Of a DNA stretch of 64,000 bases, positions 10,210-21,346 are shown in pieces (the stretch's first letter is position 1; the number at the start of each line of letters is the position of its first letter). The stretch spans positions 186,001-250,000 of the forward strand of contig JASJOG010000235.1 of assembly GCA_030142905.1 (NCBI GenBank), written 5' to 3'. The notes under the pieces were generated by a model. It did no database searches. It had not been told where the DNA came from and saw only the letters and a list, made by a program, of their open reading frames with translations. Both the position numbers and the translations under genes were made by a program. Origin of the DNA: Heliopora coerulea. Lineage: Eukaryota; Cnidaria; Anthozoa; Scleralcyonacea; Helioporidae.

Positions 10210-10260
10210 TTATCTCTGAAGATGTTGCAAGCCTTGCGACGAAACTTTAGATCTATTAAA
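10210..10260 (+). other. hammerhead-like hairpin motif of a PLE tail (three copies: also 34455-34495, 58678-58720)
   Basis: CTGAAGAT is followed by a stem (GTTGCAA pairing with TTGCGAC) and then GAAAC. This matches the core order of a hammerhead ribozyme, with one extra base after CTGAAGA. I could not pair a convincing stem I or stem III, so cleavage is doubtful. Units 2 and 3 carry GTTTCAA, which breaks one stem pair. Confidence 0.4.
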
Positions 10261-10793
10261 CAATTTTGAAATTTACTTCCCACTTCTCTATCTAAAATGC
10301 CTATCCTTCATATTATATGCTGGGCTCTGATATTTGTTACACGTTTACAATTCCCGCCTGGTGATTCTATCGCTGATATCATAAAGTGTAAACAATATTC
10401 TTCGCTTAAGTTGAATAGACGCTGATTTGCATAAATCTCGTGAGTTTTCACGTTCTGGCTACTTTTTAGCAGAGCCACACAATCACAGCTCCGTCTGAAT
10501 CGAGTAGGTTTGAAACACAAATTCTCCGAATGGAATTGTTTTGAGTAGCTTTCAAAAGTAGCTTCGTGACTTCATTCTTCTCTAAGGGAGACTTCTTGCA
10601 CCAGATATTGTCGCCTGCATATTGCTGGTGTTTATTGGGAAAGTAAAATAAAGATTCTGGTTCATTCATCTCCGCAGGATAACTTTTGAATATTTTGTAG
10701 TACTTAACCGGACAGTGTTCATGGTCAATATTGCTTTAGAAGTATAATAAAACAGTCACGTTTGCGCAGCCACGTTTTAACATATTGGAAAGA

Positions 10794-10860
10794 CTGGAAA
10801 CGCTCTCTGAACAAGAAATGTTTTAATAAAAATTGGTTCTTGGTCAGAGAGAGTTTCCAG
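10794..10860. repeat. 67-nt perfect-stem hairpin, unit 1
   Basis: CTGGAAACGCTCTCTGAACA pairs with the downstream TGGTCAGAGAGAGTTTCCAG across an AT-rich loop, giving a stem of about 24 bp. The same hairpin is at 35041-35107 and 59262-59328. It could be a tiny MITE or a hairpin RNA precursor; nothing distinguishes these here. Confidence 0.7.
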
Positions 10861-10869
10861 CTATTCTAA

Positions 10870-12000
10870 TGTAATAAAACACTCATCGTCCAGAAGACTT
10901 GTCCTGGCCGTGAAAAACTTTGGATGATCTCTCCGCTCTCCACACAAGGATTTGATTCATTCAGGATCGTTCTCCCAATGAAAGGTCACCCCACTGAAGA
11001 CGTTGGGATGTATTTCTGGTTTGAAACAAAAATGTAAGGTAAACGGCCATCAGGTAACACGATGCAAAGCTACTTGTTTTTGTTCACCAAAATCCTTCTG
11101 TGAAACAGTTGTTTGCCTCAGTCTTTCTCATTTCTCGGGTGGCTTATGGATGATGAACTTTACTATATTCAACCAGTAATCCTTTCATCAGAATTTTGAA
11201 ACCTCTCAAGAAAGTTAAAAAGTTTAAAGCAGTCTTCATTTTGCACATTCACCGTTAAACCCTCTGGGCTGAGGTACCGGAGAATGGTTCTTTGAAAATA
11301 CGTAAGAGTTGCAGGTCTGTAAGCCATTTTTCTTTTTAAAGTAAAGTTTTACAGAGGAAAAACAGTACGTCTTTTACTTCTCTCTTCCCATTCTTCATTC
11401 GACAAAACGTGCACAAGGTTTGCCTTTCGTATTTTTTTTATGTTATGTATTTTTCTGATTTTTGATCAGCAATAAAAATTCAGGATTCGTTCATATTTTT
11501 TTTTGTTTATTTTGTCGGTTTCGTAATTCGTTTTATCTTTGTCATCAAAGTCTGGTACATCCAGATGAATCCTTAGCATAAATTTTCATCATAGCACTTC
11601 TAATAGCCTTTTTTTAACCAACTTTGAATTTAACAATTTTTTAAGACAAAGAATATCAAATCAAAATTTTTCAATTATGAGCAGTCCGTAGTGTTGGTAT
11701 CCGACCTGTAACCTTCGAGAATGCTCAAATTTTAAGACAGAATACCTGACTATCTGATAAAAAAATCTCTTTTTAAACTAAATTATTGTAAAATGTGATT
11801 GGAAAACGACTCGAAATACCTCAAGATTGCAACTATACAGGGTTTTAATACGAACACCCATTGTTTAGCTGTAGAATTGTCCGAATGGGTCTCTTATTGT
11901 TTATTAAACCGATAAAGGTTATTCTCCGCAAATGTTTTGTGTTAACAAAACAGAATCAAAATTTTAAACGTAAATATGACGACAAGTAATGTTATATTTA
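10870..12000. other. unrecognised intergenic stretch, conserved in units 1-3
   Basis: Counterparts are at 35115-36120 (unit 2) and 59335-59760 (unit 3, partial). It is AT-rich; short open frames disagree between units. No gene seen. Confidence 0.5.
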
Positions 12001-12129
12001 ATGAAATAACTTCCAGTTTGGACTGTTGCTCATTTGTGGTCAAATTGTGTGTGGATTTTTTTATTGCATTTACTCTTCCAGTTATAGTAAGGACAATTTG
12101 TCTTTGACAATTTTGAAAAATTACAAATC

Positions 12130-12430
12130 TTATTCGGATTGTCGAGAAATATATTGGAAGGGTGGGCGAGGGTTTGTTGCGTATACGTATTTGTTGTTTA
12201 CGTATGATCTATAAGTGACAGGAAGCGTTATATTACTGGATGTTGACTTAATAAGAGACGTAAGAGAAGGAAAAGTAGCGACACATTGCAAGTAACAGAT
12301 TAAGGACGTCGATATCAAACAATGTGTAGTTGAAATAGAGACAAGGGAATAGAGCTAAGGCTGGTGATCAGTAAAGGACTAGGTTTACGAACAAATAAAC
12401 TTTTCGATGATGTGATTATGTTCTTAATAC
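12130..12430 (-). pseudogene. PLE C-terminal fragment, family with SLSLF end (unit 1, minus copy)
   Basis: The minus reading KSLFVRKPSPLLITSLSSIPLSLF is the PLE C-terminal helix (ESLLIRKLxPxLNxNxxSxPLSLF), followed by a stop and a 3' tail. The tail matches the plus copy at 13230-13330. Only the end of the endonuclease domain survives. Confidence 0.65.
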
Positions 12431-12454
12431 GCACGCTTTCAAGCTGTTCTCTCC

Positions 12455-12602
12455 GAAAAAACTTTCTGAATCCCTGAGGGGAATCGAAAGCGTAACCTTC
12501 TGATCGCCGGTGAGACGCTCTAACCATTGAGCTACAAAGACTCAGAGGGTTAGAGCGTCTCGATTCCCGTCAGGGACTCAGAACGTTTTTCTGAGAGAAC
12601 AG
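12455..12602. repeat. tRNA-like foldback element, unit 1 (right arm partly deleted)
   Basis: A minus tRNA-like copy (12455-12543) meets a plus copy head to head. The plus copy has lost the segment between GAGCGTCT and CGATTCCCG. Flanks CTCTCCGAAAAAACTTTCTGA and TTTTTCTGAGAGAACAG are inverted too. Confidence 0.75.
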
Positions 12603-13020
12603 TTTGGGAGCTGCGTATTAAGAAGTGAACTTTTATGGATGAGACGCTCAAAAGGGGAGAAGAATGATGAGAGAATCTGAAAGTTGTTTATGGAAGCTGT
12701 GTGATTACTTTGGCAAAGATGAGAAAGGGTGCTTGAAGACGAGGGATTAACAAGTTTCTACCCCGTTAAAGCAGAGATTACCAAGTGATCAGAGACTCGT
12801 GTGCAAGTTGCGGGGTGTTTGGCCCGCATTCAACGCGTTACATCATTTACACGAGAAAGAATAAACTACGTGACCTCTTAGACCCTTGGGAAGTCTGTTT
12901 TTGACAGGGAAAAAATGTGAAAGGCGTTTGGTTGGTCGAAAGACGGTGCGAATGTCGATGTGTGAAAACGCGGAAACTCTCCCAATCCGTCACAAGAGTC
13001 TCTGGTCACTTGGGAATCTA
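12603..13020. other. unrecognised spacer between PLE fragments
   Basis: Present in unit 1, and in part before 59860 in unit 3. It contains GTGCGAATGTCGATGTGTGAAAACGCGGAAA, seen also at 59769 (read in short pieces: GTGCGAATGTCG, AAAACGCGG). No coding signal. Confidence 0.4.
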
Positions 13021-13024
13021 AGCA

Positions 13025-13330
13025 TTGACTTGGAAGAAACTTGTTAATCCCTCGTCTTCAAGCATCCTTTCTCATTTTTGCCAAACTAATCACACCTCTT
13101 CCATAAACGACTTTCACATTCTCTCAAAATCCTTTCCCCTTTCTGAGCTTTTCTTTTGTGAAAGTTTATTTATTCGTAAACTTAGCCTTTCACCAAACAC
13201 CAACCTTAGTTCTATCTCCTTGTCTCTATTTTAACTATACATTTTTTTATATCGACATCCTCAATCTATTACTAGCTATTTGTCGCTACCTTTCCTTCTC
13301 TTACGTCCCTAAATTTACAGTTTGTGATAT
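13025..13330 (+). pseudogene. PLE C-terminal fragment, family with SLSLF end (unit 1, plus copy)
   Basis: The reading HFCQTNHTSSINDFHILSKS, then LFFCESLFIRKLSLSPNT, then NLSSISLSLF and a stop, matches the C-terminal part of a PLE endonuclease. Unit 3 has the same fragment at 59860-60140. It is inverted relative to 12130-12430. Confidence 0.65.
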
Positions 13331-13344
13331 AACCTATCCAAAGG

Positions 13345-13612
13345 GAGATGAATGATCGTCAAGCCCTGTACTCAGAAAACGATTCTGAGCCCCAGAAAGG
13401 GATCGAACCCGCAACCTTCTGATGACCTGTGAGACTCTTTAACCATTAAGCTACCGAGACTCAGATGGTGAGATAAGGTGCAAGTTCGATACATATATGT
13501 ACAACCTAAGCGGAAGCCACAGGTCATCAAAAGGTTGCGGGTTCGATCCCCGTCTGGGGCTCACAATCGTTTTCTGAGTACAAAGCTTGACGATCATTCA
13601 TCTCTCATAAGA
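13345..13612. repeat. tRNA-like foldback element, second type, unit 1
   Basis: Outer arms AATGATCGTCAAGCCCTGTA and its complement near 13590 enclose a minus tRNA-like copy (13393-13465) and a plus copy (13518-13563). The B box is perfect in both (GGTTCGATCCC or complement). A spacer of about 55 bp separates them. Copies: 60180-60415 and a half element at 51695-51800. Confidence 0.75.
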
Positions 13613-13800
13613 TATATCCAAGCTCTCACGTTTCTCAAACAAAAACTGCATAACCCATCCTGTAACTTACAGATCATATGTAAATTGACTCCTAATCACT
13701 CTGATGATGTCGCATATTGCAACGAAACGTTATTTACTTCTTCAGTTAAGCTTTGAATTATCAATTGTTATGGCTTTATTCCGCGTTATATGACGTCATG
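13613..13800 (+). mobile_element. PLE tail with CTGATGATGTCGC...CAACGAAACG motif, unit 1
   Basis: Near 13699 CTGATGAT is followed by a weak hairpin and CGAAACG, the window-wide PLE 3' pattern. Then comes a conserved tail (ATCAATTGTTATGGCTTTAT). Unit 3 copy at 60420-60615. Confidence 0.5.
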
Positions 13801-14092
13801 GCTTAATAAATATCACTTTGTTGTTGAGCATTTTACAAAATGCTTGGCTGCAAGACAGAAAATAAAATAAATCTTTATATTCTTGTGAAGAATATTACTG
13901 CCCAGCATGTTATTCTTAGTTGCATTGTTGAAACAAACAAAAACGAACCAAAACAGATGAAAGACCTTCAAGCTCTATACTCAGAAATCGTTTTCTGACT
14001 ATAGATCTTGAAGATCGTTCATCTATTTTAAGATATATCCAAGGTCCCACATTTCTAAAATCAAAAAACAAACCAGTTGATAATGGAAATAA

Positions 14093-14470
14093 CATTTAAT
14101 CACTAACGTTTCGTTACATCACCTGTAACATCATCAGAGTAAATGATAACTATATACACGAGTCAGGAACTTTTAAAGCTTAACGATTACAAAAATAGAG
14201 CGGAGTGGTGAGTGCTGCTAAGGTATGACGAAAGAGGTGGCAGATAATTAGTAAGTGTGTAACTAAGGAATAGCGAAAGAGGTGTTAGTAAGTGGCAGAT
14301 GGTGAAATTAAAATAAGGAGAGAGGGAAGGATCGAATGTTCTTATCTAAGGAAAGTTTTAGTTTAGAAATTAATAAGCTTTTAAGGATTATGACATCAAG
14401 TTGTGAAGTGCCACTGGCCAAAACCGATAAATCATCGTATGAGATGGGATGTCCCGTATGGTTGTTATGC
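14093..14470 (-). pseudogene. PLE C-terminal fragment with hammerhead-like tail, unit 1
   Basis: The minus reading HTGHPISYDDLSVLASG, SQLDVIILKSLLISKLKLSL, NIRSFPLSLF and a stop is a PLE endonuclease C-terminus. Downstream, 14093-14145 folds like a hammerhead: stem II GTTACA/TGTAAC is perfect, and stem I pairs 7 of 8. The base at the cleavage site is G, however, which would block cleavage. Unit 3 copy at 60913-61350 (SVLASGTSQLDVIILKSLVI). Confidence 0.65.
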
Positions 14471-14479
14471 ATGAGTACA

Positions 14480-15170
14480 CTGAAAAGACTGGTCTGAGAG
14501 ATTTTGTTTGCCAGTATATACTGGCAATGTTAGTGATAAAAATTATTTCCATTCTCAACTGGTTCTATTTTGTTTGTTTCAACAATGCTACAAAGGATGA
14601 TATGATGGGCAGTAATATTCTTGACAAAGCTACGATTCCCACGTGGTGTTTAATCTTCATATGTCTGTCATGCAATTATTATTGTTGTCCTTAGCAACAT
14701 AATGTTTATCTCTATTTCTCTCGACCGCTTATTTATTTTTTACGAGGCATAAATGAAATTTGAAAATTACTACGATTTACATGTTCTTCTCAATTATTTT
14801 GTGATTGAACTTGACTTTCGAACACCAGTATTGAAGCCCGTAAGTTCTTCGTGCAGGACAAATGACACTTGAGTGGACTTCCTGTCTACCACAGGATGAC
14901 AAAATATGCGCTGTTATATATCTGCAACCTTCTAGCTCTATCAGTTCTCCACCGCAGAGATATCATGAGAGAGCACGCATGCGGAATGTTGGTCATCATT
15001 ACGTTTTGCTTGGGACATTTTGGTCGTTCTAGTCTCTTGTTAAGCAAAAATACCAAGTAGAATTTTCGCAAACAGTAAACATTTACAGTTCTTTTGGCTA
15101 CTTTTCACATTACATTGGATACAGAATTCTCCAGTCCAGTCTTGTGGAGATTCTCTAAAAATCGTCTAAA
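14480..15170. other. stretch shared by units 1 and 3 only, no gene recognised
   Basis: Counterpart 61320-61980. Small open frames at 14449-14694, 14869-15060 and 61670-61852 disagree between units. A promoter or 5' leader of the gag-like ORF that follows would fit this position (inference). Confidence 0.35.
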
Positions 15171-15179
15171 ACATCATCA

Positions 15180-15575
15180 ATTCAGTGGATTCAATCGATG
15201 CCAGCGTGAAAGAAAGATCTTTATCCTAGACTTATAGTGGCAAAACGTCGGGAGAGAAGCGACCTAGAAGTTCGACTGGTTCAAAACCTGGATCGAACGG
15301 ATCAACAGAAAAAGGTTCCAAAGATCATTCAATCAGAAAATCACCCAGAGGTCCTGATTGAGAAAACCTAAATTTTAAGATAGAAGAATTAACGGACACT
15401 ATAGGCTCTGTTGTGCCTATTATTCGACGGTTAAAAGCGACCTAAGATGATGAGGTTGCGCGAGACGAAAATGAAGACGAATTACTGGGAAGCAACTCGT
15501 CAAACGAGGACGACCATAGGGACAATGTTAATGAAGACTTACTTACTACCATGACAGACGATACGCGAAAAGGTT
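15180..15575 (+). pseudogene. gag-like or ORF1-like retroelement fragment, unit 1 (deleted copy)
   Basis: Matches 61995-62478 of unit 3, but lacks about 75 bp near its start (after TTCAATCGATGCC) and has further stops. See the unit 3 entry for the readable protein. Confidence 0.35.
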
Positions 15576-15589
15576 AATGAAGCTCAGAT

Positions 15590-15830
15590 TTTCACAAAAC
15601 ATTTTTCGTAACTAGTCAAGAATTCAATGCGTAATTATGTGACTGTCTGGCAGACACTTTAATCATATTTAGACAATAATATTCTGATCGTTAAATGTGC
15701 GCTAGCTAACTACTTCAGTTGGAGTTACTAGGGCCCACCACTTTCTAAAATTTCTGAATTCGTGAATTGATGCTGTGAATATTTGTCTATTAAAAGTATA
15801 CGTGTGAGATATTGGAGTTATAATAATATG
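15590..15830. other. AT-rich spacer, unit 1
   Basis: No gene seen. It joins the gag-like fragment to the region downstream of the hAT exon; the exon itself is missing in this unit. Confidence 0.35.
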
Positions 15831-15834
15831 ATAA

Positions 15835-16170
15835 ACGAAAGTTGCACACATTCAAATCATTACTAAATCATTTGAATCTCCAAACGAGGATCAAATGCCT
15901 GTTAAATACTCAATACCATTCTTGCTATATACACTATGTTGAATGGCATACCAGCGATGTAAAGATGGAAAGGGAAGGTTGGTTGAGGAGCAATGTTTAT
16001 TGAAGAATACTTTTTTCGATTTTCTAAGAAGATACGTGAACAACGAAAATATAAAAAACAGGAAGCGGATTCCCACTAAGTAAATTTGGTAGGATGGAAT
16101 GGTGATATAGTCAGATCTTCACCAAAAAAACATAGCTTTAAGAATTCGGTAGACTCGAAAAGGTCTAAAT
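15835..16170 (+). pseudogene. degraded region downstream of the hAT exon, unit 1
   Basis: Matches 37495-37871 of unit 2. Unit 2 reads PVKYSIPFVLYILCRMAYQR and FFDFLRRYMNNEVHR here; unit 1 has stops and a deletion. No family recognised. It could be intron sequence of the hAT-like gene. Confidence 0.3.
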
Positions 16171-16900
16171 GTAGTTGATTTAAAAACATTTACTTACAAA
16201 GCAAACGTTGATGAGGTTAAATGGTGGTTTGTTGAATGTTCCGTTTCAGCTCCTGTGCGCGCACTCATTCCATGAGCACTTGTTATTTCTGAAATGACGC
16301 AACGGAAGTAAATAAGAGTTTCTGGCATAGAATTTGAATAACAACAAGCTCGATGACTTGGTTATTTTTTTCAGAACAATAGAATATAAATGTGTTAGGT
16401 TTACAAGTTGCTTCCCGCTTACGAAGGTCTTTCTCTAAACATTCGATAATGCAGATGAGAGAAGAGAGAAAATAGTCAAGAATATGAGAACAGATTATTA
16501 GACACGAAGCTATAACTATCTATGTACTAGCGCAAAGAGGAGGATTGGCGGAAGGGGGAGGAAGTGTGCAGGTGAGGACACTTCCTGCGGCCTTTCAATA
16601 GGTAAGGCCCCAAAATCAAGGAAAGAAGAAACGTTTGATAACATGAATGACAAAGTGTGAGAGAAAAGGACAACTAATAGATTTAGAAAGAAGACGAGCA
16701 GGTAAAATTTTACTTCAACAGCCTCATTTTTTCCGGGCTGGGGTCATTTTGATCCCTCTTACCCTCCCTTTACTCCTGATCAAATTTGATAATTACGTGG
16801 GACAGATGAGATGCTGGGGATGAAACACTGTAGTGACAGCCAAGAAGATATTGAACTTATTCACTGTAGAAATTCTGGGAATGACTAATAAATTAAACAC
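16171..16900. other. unrecognised stretch conserved with 37872-38590
   Basis: Includes a purine-rich segment (GAGGAGGATTGGCGGAAGGG) and GGCCTTTCAATAGGTAAGGC. No coding pattern is shared by both units. Confidence 0.4.
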
Positions 16901-16909
16901 AGCCATTTT

Positions 16910-17225
16910 GACCCGCTATGACATAATCTTTATTAATTTTCAATTCTTTGTTGACTCAACCTACATTGGACGTGTTTAGAAATTTAGGTAAACAATGTTT
17001 CTTCATTAATTAAACTTGAACTAAATCTTCCTTTTCAATGCCACAAATAATTGGCTTATAGGTATTGACAAGAATTTGATAAACGATAGATTGTTTCCTG
17101 ATGTTGAAGCATTTGACAATATTGACCAGAATGTTTTATCCCCAAATTTTTAAAGGTATTGTGAATCAGGAAATTATAATTATATTGATCTTGTTTTTGA
17201 ACAATAATTGTAAATAATCTTATTA
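16910..17225 (+). pseudogene. LINE reverse-transcriptase scrap, unit 1
   Basis: The unit 2 copy (38600-38920) reads NWLIGIEKNLINDGLFPDVE, FDNIDHNFLFSYFY, similar to the RT segment NQWLVNMDNNLINGVLFLDL of the LINE at 1768-2580. Unit 1 breaks off before the LINE 3' tail that unit 2 still has. Confidence 0.45.
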
Positions 17226-17724
17226 CTAAATGAGTCAGTTATGAGTTTTCTTTGTTTGCTGCACTTGTGAAATAGGCAACGATAAACAGAGCAAATTTTA
17301 CCAAAGTTACAGTATGCTCACGCCATCGGTTATTTGACGATGTACAATACAGTAAACGTCAGCTTATAACACCACTGTCTAATTCTTTGTGCCGTTCATG
17401 GCAGCCCACGTAATATCTTATGTCGGGTAATTCCAGCAGAAAAAAAAAATTCTGAAATGATAAAAAGGTTGACTAATAAAGCTTCTTGTCCATCTGCAGA
17501 AATAAATACATGCACATATTTAATAGCACGAAAATCAACAGTTTCAAATCCCTTATTAATAATAAAATTAATACTAAGTGTTAACTTTTGGACTTAGGAA
17601 TGCACATTGGTCGTACCTGTAAACCGGTGACTGAAATTGTTAACGTGATGATTATGTCTTAACCCTTTCCCGATAGGAATTCTTTCCTTGACAAATAAAA
17701 TCGTATGGCGTTAACCAGAGTAAA

Positions 17725-17928
17725 ATGGCAGACTTCCTCGTCGGTTGGGAAAGTGTTAAAAATGTAAAGGTTCAAGCGCTATTTGTAATAGTGACTGGTT
17801 TAGCATTATTGCCTGAACTTTCAGCCCCATTAAAATTAATGTTTGAATTTAGACTAAGCTCTGGTTTGGGATTGGCGTCAGGATTTAGCGTGCATGTACC
17901 TTTGCAAGTACAATGTATTTTATATTAA
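17725..17928 (+). CDS. small conserved ORF, unrecognised (unit 1)
   Basis: 67 codons starting in AAAATGGCAGAC, a good animal start context, and reading MADFLVGWESVKNVK, a hydrophobic middle (ALFVIVTGLALLPEL) and FRLSSGLGLASGFSVHVPL. The unit 2 copy (43315-43518) keeps the same length with seven residue changes. The end runs into the 62-bp minisatellite, so it may be a first exon whose donor lies near GTGCATGTACC. Either a small secreted or membrane peptide or chance would fit. Confidence 0.3.
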   Translation: MADFLVGWESVKNVKVQALFVIVTGLALLPELSAPLKLMFEFRLSSGLGLASGFSVHVPLQVQCILY

Positions 17929-18355
17929 TAACTCATTTATTATTTACTAATATACATGTAACTGTACATTTACAATGTAATTTATATTAATAATACGTTT
18001 ATTATATATTGATATACATGTACCTGTACAGTACGTGTATAATGTATTTTATATTAATAATAAATTTATTATGTTTTAATATACATGTAACTGTGCATGT
18101 ATAATGTATTTTATATTAATAATACGTTTATTATACATTGATATACATGTACCTGTACAGGACGTGTATAATGTATTATATATTAATAATAAATTTATTG
18201 TATTTTAATACATGTAACTGTGCATGTACAATGTATTTTGTATTAAGAATACATTTATTATATGTTAACATATGGGCAACTGTGCATATACAATGTATTT
18301 TATATTAACAATACATTTGTTATATATTAATACACATATTCCTGTACAAGGATAT
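17895..18355. repeat. 62-bp minisatellite, about seven copies (unit 1)
   Basis: The repeated core is ATACATGTAACTGTACATGT, then ACAATGTATTTTATATTAAT, then AATACATTTATTATATATTA. Copies alternate between TAACTGT and TACCTGT forms, suggesting a higher-order dimer. Confidence 0.85.
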
Positions 18356-18359
18356 TGTG

Positions 18360-19920
18360 CTATATAGTATATTACACTGTCTGTAATTTTGTATCAAGCT
18401 TGGTTTCGCACCATAAATAAATGTTCTGTACAGTTCTATTTCTCTTTATTTTCTTGACTATTTTTTTTTGGATTCTTAGAATCTAATTCCATCAACCCAG
18501 AACGTTGATGTGGCTGGGCGTGTTTTCTATCCAAACCACTGTGGAATATTATCATATCATGATGATATGTATCTAACGGCAACACAAAAAGATCATCGAC
18601 GCTTCAACAAATAGGTTTTTATTCCAGTTCTTTTTACTCCCAACTGGTTTTGCAAAAATTAGAATCGGAAGATATAAAAGATAAAAGGAGTATGTCGCTT
18701 TTTCTTTGCACTACAAGCTTGGGCTCGTCCATTTGATGTTATTATACAGATTTGGTAAACACGACGCGGACGTCAAGAAGATGTCAACTTGACCATTGAA
18801 AACTGGATTGAAAACGCCGTCGTGTTGTTGGGAAATCAGATTTAGCAAGCTCGAAGACAATGTCGTAATGAACGGTCATATTGCATTGATACCATGATGC
18901 AGAACTGAAAAATAAATGTCTATCAATTTGTACACACACTGATGTCTCGAAAACCATCTTTGTGTTACTAGTATTCTTTGTGCTTTTTATATATCTGAGA
19001 TTAGCCATTCAGAGCATAATGATAAAATCCAAAGTATGATGCAGAAAAAATTACTTCAAAACATATAATTCACAGCATTTCATACTTCAAAAGATATAAC
19101 AAACAGTGTGAAACTGGTGAGGTTTCAAGATGTATTTTAAATATGATTTAAGACATATAATTTAAGCTGAATGTATAATTATCAAAACAGAAAAAATTTG
19201 AGTGTATATTTTTTTGTGGAAATGCTTAAAGACTCAACTGCCATGTAAAAATGACTGGTCAAAAATTAGATAAAAGAGACATGTAAATACCTATGCAGTC
19301 ACAAGAGTTGGCTCAACGAACTTGCCAGGAACATGCAGGAATTATCCATCTAAATTGTACATTTTTAATAAACTCTGTTCTCCACAGTCTTCAGTCTTCC
19401 ACAGCTCTGTTCTGACTGTTGATAGATGTTTACTAGGTATTTATTTTGGACACCAATCTATTTCTTAGCTAGCTAGTTGACTAGAAATGAATAAAACGTC
19501 AATCAAGAAAAGTTAAAACTTTTATTGCTAATTTCTCATATTCCTACATAAAACCATGCTACAATTTTCAATGAAAGGATGCAGGATCTGCTAGCTTAAA
19601 AGAATACCTGCATGCTATGAATTCATCCATATTAGGGCTTATGCTGTACCTATATTCCACTTGTAATAAGTTTACAAAGCTTAAAGACGTTTGAAAACAT
19701 GTTTTATGAAACACTTTATAACCAAACCTTGTAGTTGCGTCTGTATATGGACATTTAACTAACACAAAACATTGTTTAGTCAAAAACTCATTACAAGATT
19801 GTTTTAACCTTTTATAATTAAGCTTGAATTAGCCAAAAATTCCGAGAAGTCTATCAAACCTGTTCAATTAAACATTTTCTTTGATGTGAAGGGGTAGCAT
19901 GAACATTAAGTTCTTTTACC
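18360..19920. other. unrecognised stretch conserved with 43810-45365
   Basis: Mostly 3 to 5 percent diverged by eye. Short frames such as 18784-19008 and 19568-19783 on minus are partly conserved but are not recognisable proteins. Confidence 0.45.
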
Positions 19921-19924
19921 TACT

Positions 19925-20050
19925 GAGTGTTTCCGGTATCCCAAAGGTGCGAGTTCAAATCTCGCTCGTGTCAACATTTTTCAGTTAACATTTGCAGTGT
20001 CAGATTATCATGAAAAATTTCAGTTTCATATAGGATATATTCTGACCCTC
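19925..20050 (+). mobile_element. tRNA(Thr)-type SINE fragment, unit 1
   Basis: A partial tRNA-like head (CCGGTATCCCAAAGGTGCGA, GTTCAAATCTC as a B box) is followed by the shared SINE body (TTTTTCAGTTAAC, CAGTGTCAGATTATCATGAA). The A box part is missing or diverged. Unit 2 copy at 45370-45495. Confidence 0.65.
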
Positions 20051-20599
20051 CTACACAGTCATCGTCCAACCTTACGGACAGTTAGATAGAGGTTGTCGAA
20101 CTTCGAGAGTCTGAATAGAATTGTTGATACCTGATCTTCGACAATTTCTTAGCTGTACTTGTTAATTTTCAACACCATATTTTACCGACAGACATCTTAT
20201 GCTGACTATTGTCACCCTTCACTATATTGTAATCAGTGAGTTACAGAATGAAAGGATAAATTCTTGCTACTGTACCATACCACAGTTGGGCCCACAGTAA
20301 TTGGCTTACGCTGTTTCGGTTACCCTACCGTCCTCTGGTCTTAGTACTGTTTGTTTATATATTATTTATTTATATATATTTTATTGTACTTACTTAATTA
20401 CTGCTTTGTACTATGACGGTGAAGTAATTAAATTACAAATAACAAAATTACAAATTATAGATACCAGTTTTTAATATTCATGTCTTGTTCACCCGTTTTA
20501 TACCGTAACCATTCATCTAACGAAGAAATGCAAATCATCGTGACGATTATCCAACTCAAACTAAAAAACTTGATTTTTTTTTACATGTATTTTCCTTTG

Positions 20600-20813
20600 A
20601 CTGGAACACAAAGAACACCCGAAAAACAACTACTCAACTTTTGGGAATGTGAAGAATACCCTAAGGCTTGGGGACATGGATCCAAGGAAAACCTGCTTCC
20701 GCCACATTCAATTCCACGACGTGATGGATCAATGAGGGACGAGACTGTTCCCTACAGCAACTACCATACCTCGATTACCAAAGCTAATGCGGCCTGTTCC
20801 AAACAGGTGAGAT
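20600..20813 (+). pseudogene. possible exon remnant (unit 1; unit 2 copy 45895-46107)
   Basis: Unit 1 reads FWECEEYPKAWGHGSKENLL, IPRRDGSMRDETVPYSNYHT and ends CSKQV. In unit 2 the same place reads CAG then GTAAGTGA, a good splice donor, but single-base indels shift the frame between units. No family recognised. Probably a decayed exon. Confidence 0.25.
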
Positions 20814-20995
20814 TCTTACAAATAATGGCTAATTGGATAAATAATATTCATGAAGAAATTTCTCATTTCTGATCGACTGAGAGTATTGCAGTTTGAAGGA
20901 AACACAGGCAGAAAAGATGATTAAAGATCGAGAAAAATTCATTTCGAATTTGTTTCGCTTCAAAACACTCGAATAGGCTAAAAAAATCCTATAAA

Positions 20996-21346
20996 CTACG
21001 TTTTATTGTGCCAGTCAAATACGACCTCCCAATTATTGACGGGAACGGTGGCCGTGGTTTTGATTAGATTGTCTTTGGCCAGCGGTATTTGTTCCTCACG
21101 TGAGTCATTTTCTTCTTTCACTTCTCTACGGAGCTTCAACCCAAAACATTCAGAAAAACTGGTTCGTCGTTGATAGGGATGTTTGCAACACAACTTCACC
21201 TTTGGGGATGTTGGTGGCACATTGGTAGTGCACGTGTCTCTCACCACTGTGACTAGGGTTTGATTCCGGCTCCGTGCAGTTCTATGATTAAAGTTACCTT
21301 GGTCACATGTGAGAAGAGTGTTGTTCAGTTTGACTCTACCAACCAT
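20996..21346 (-). other. long open frame overlapping a SINE (unit 1; 46297-46647 in unit 2)
   Basis: 116 codons are open in both units, but the first 48 or so are antisense SINE sequence. The remainder (FSECFGLKLRREVKEENDSR) is not recognised. Equal length in both units reflects recent duplication, not proven selection. Confidence 0.2.

Noticed and set aside
20480..20872. Complete 130-residue protein
   Set aside because: The first 40 residues come from sequence with no coding look, and the unit 2 copy is frameshifted. Only an exon remnant at low confidence is listed.
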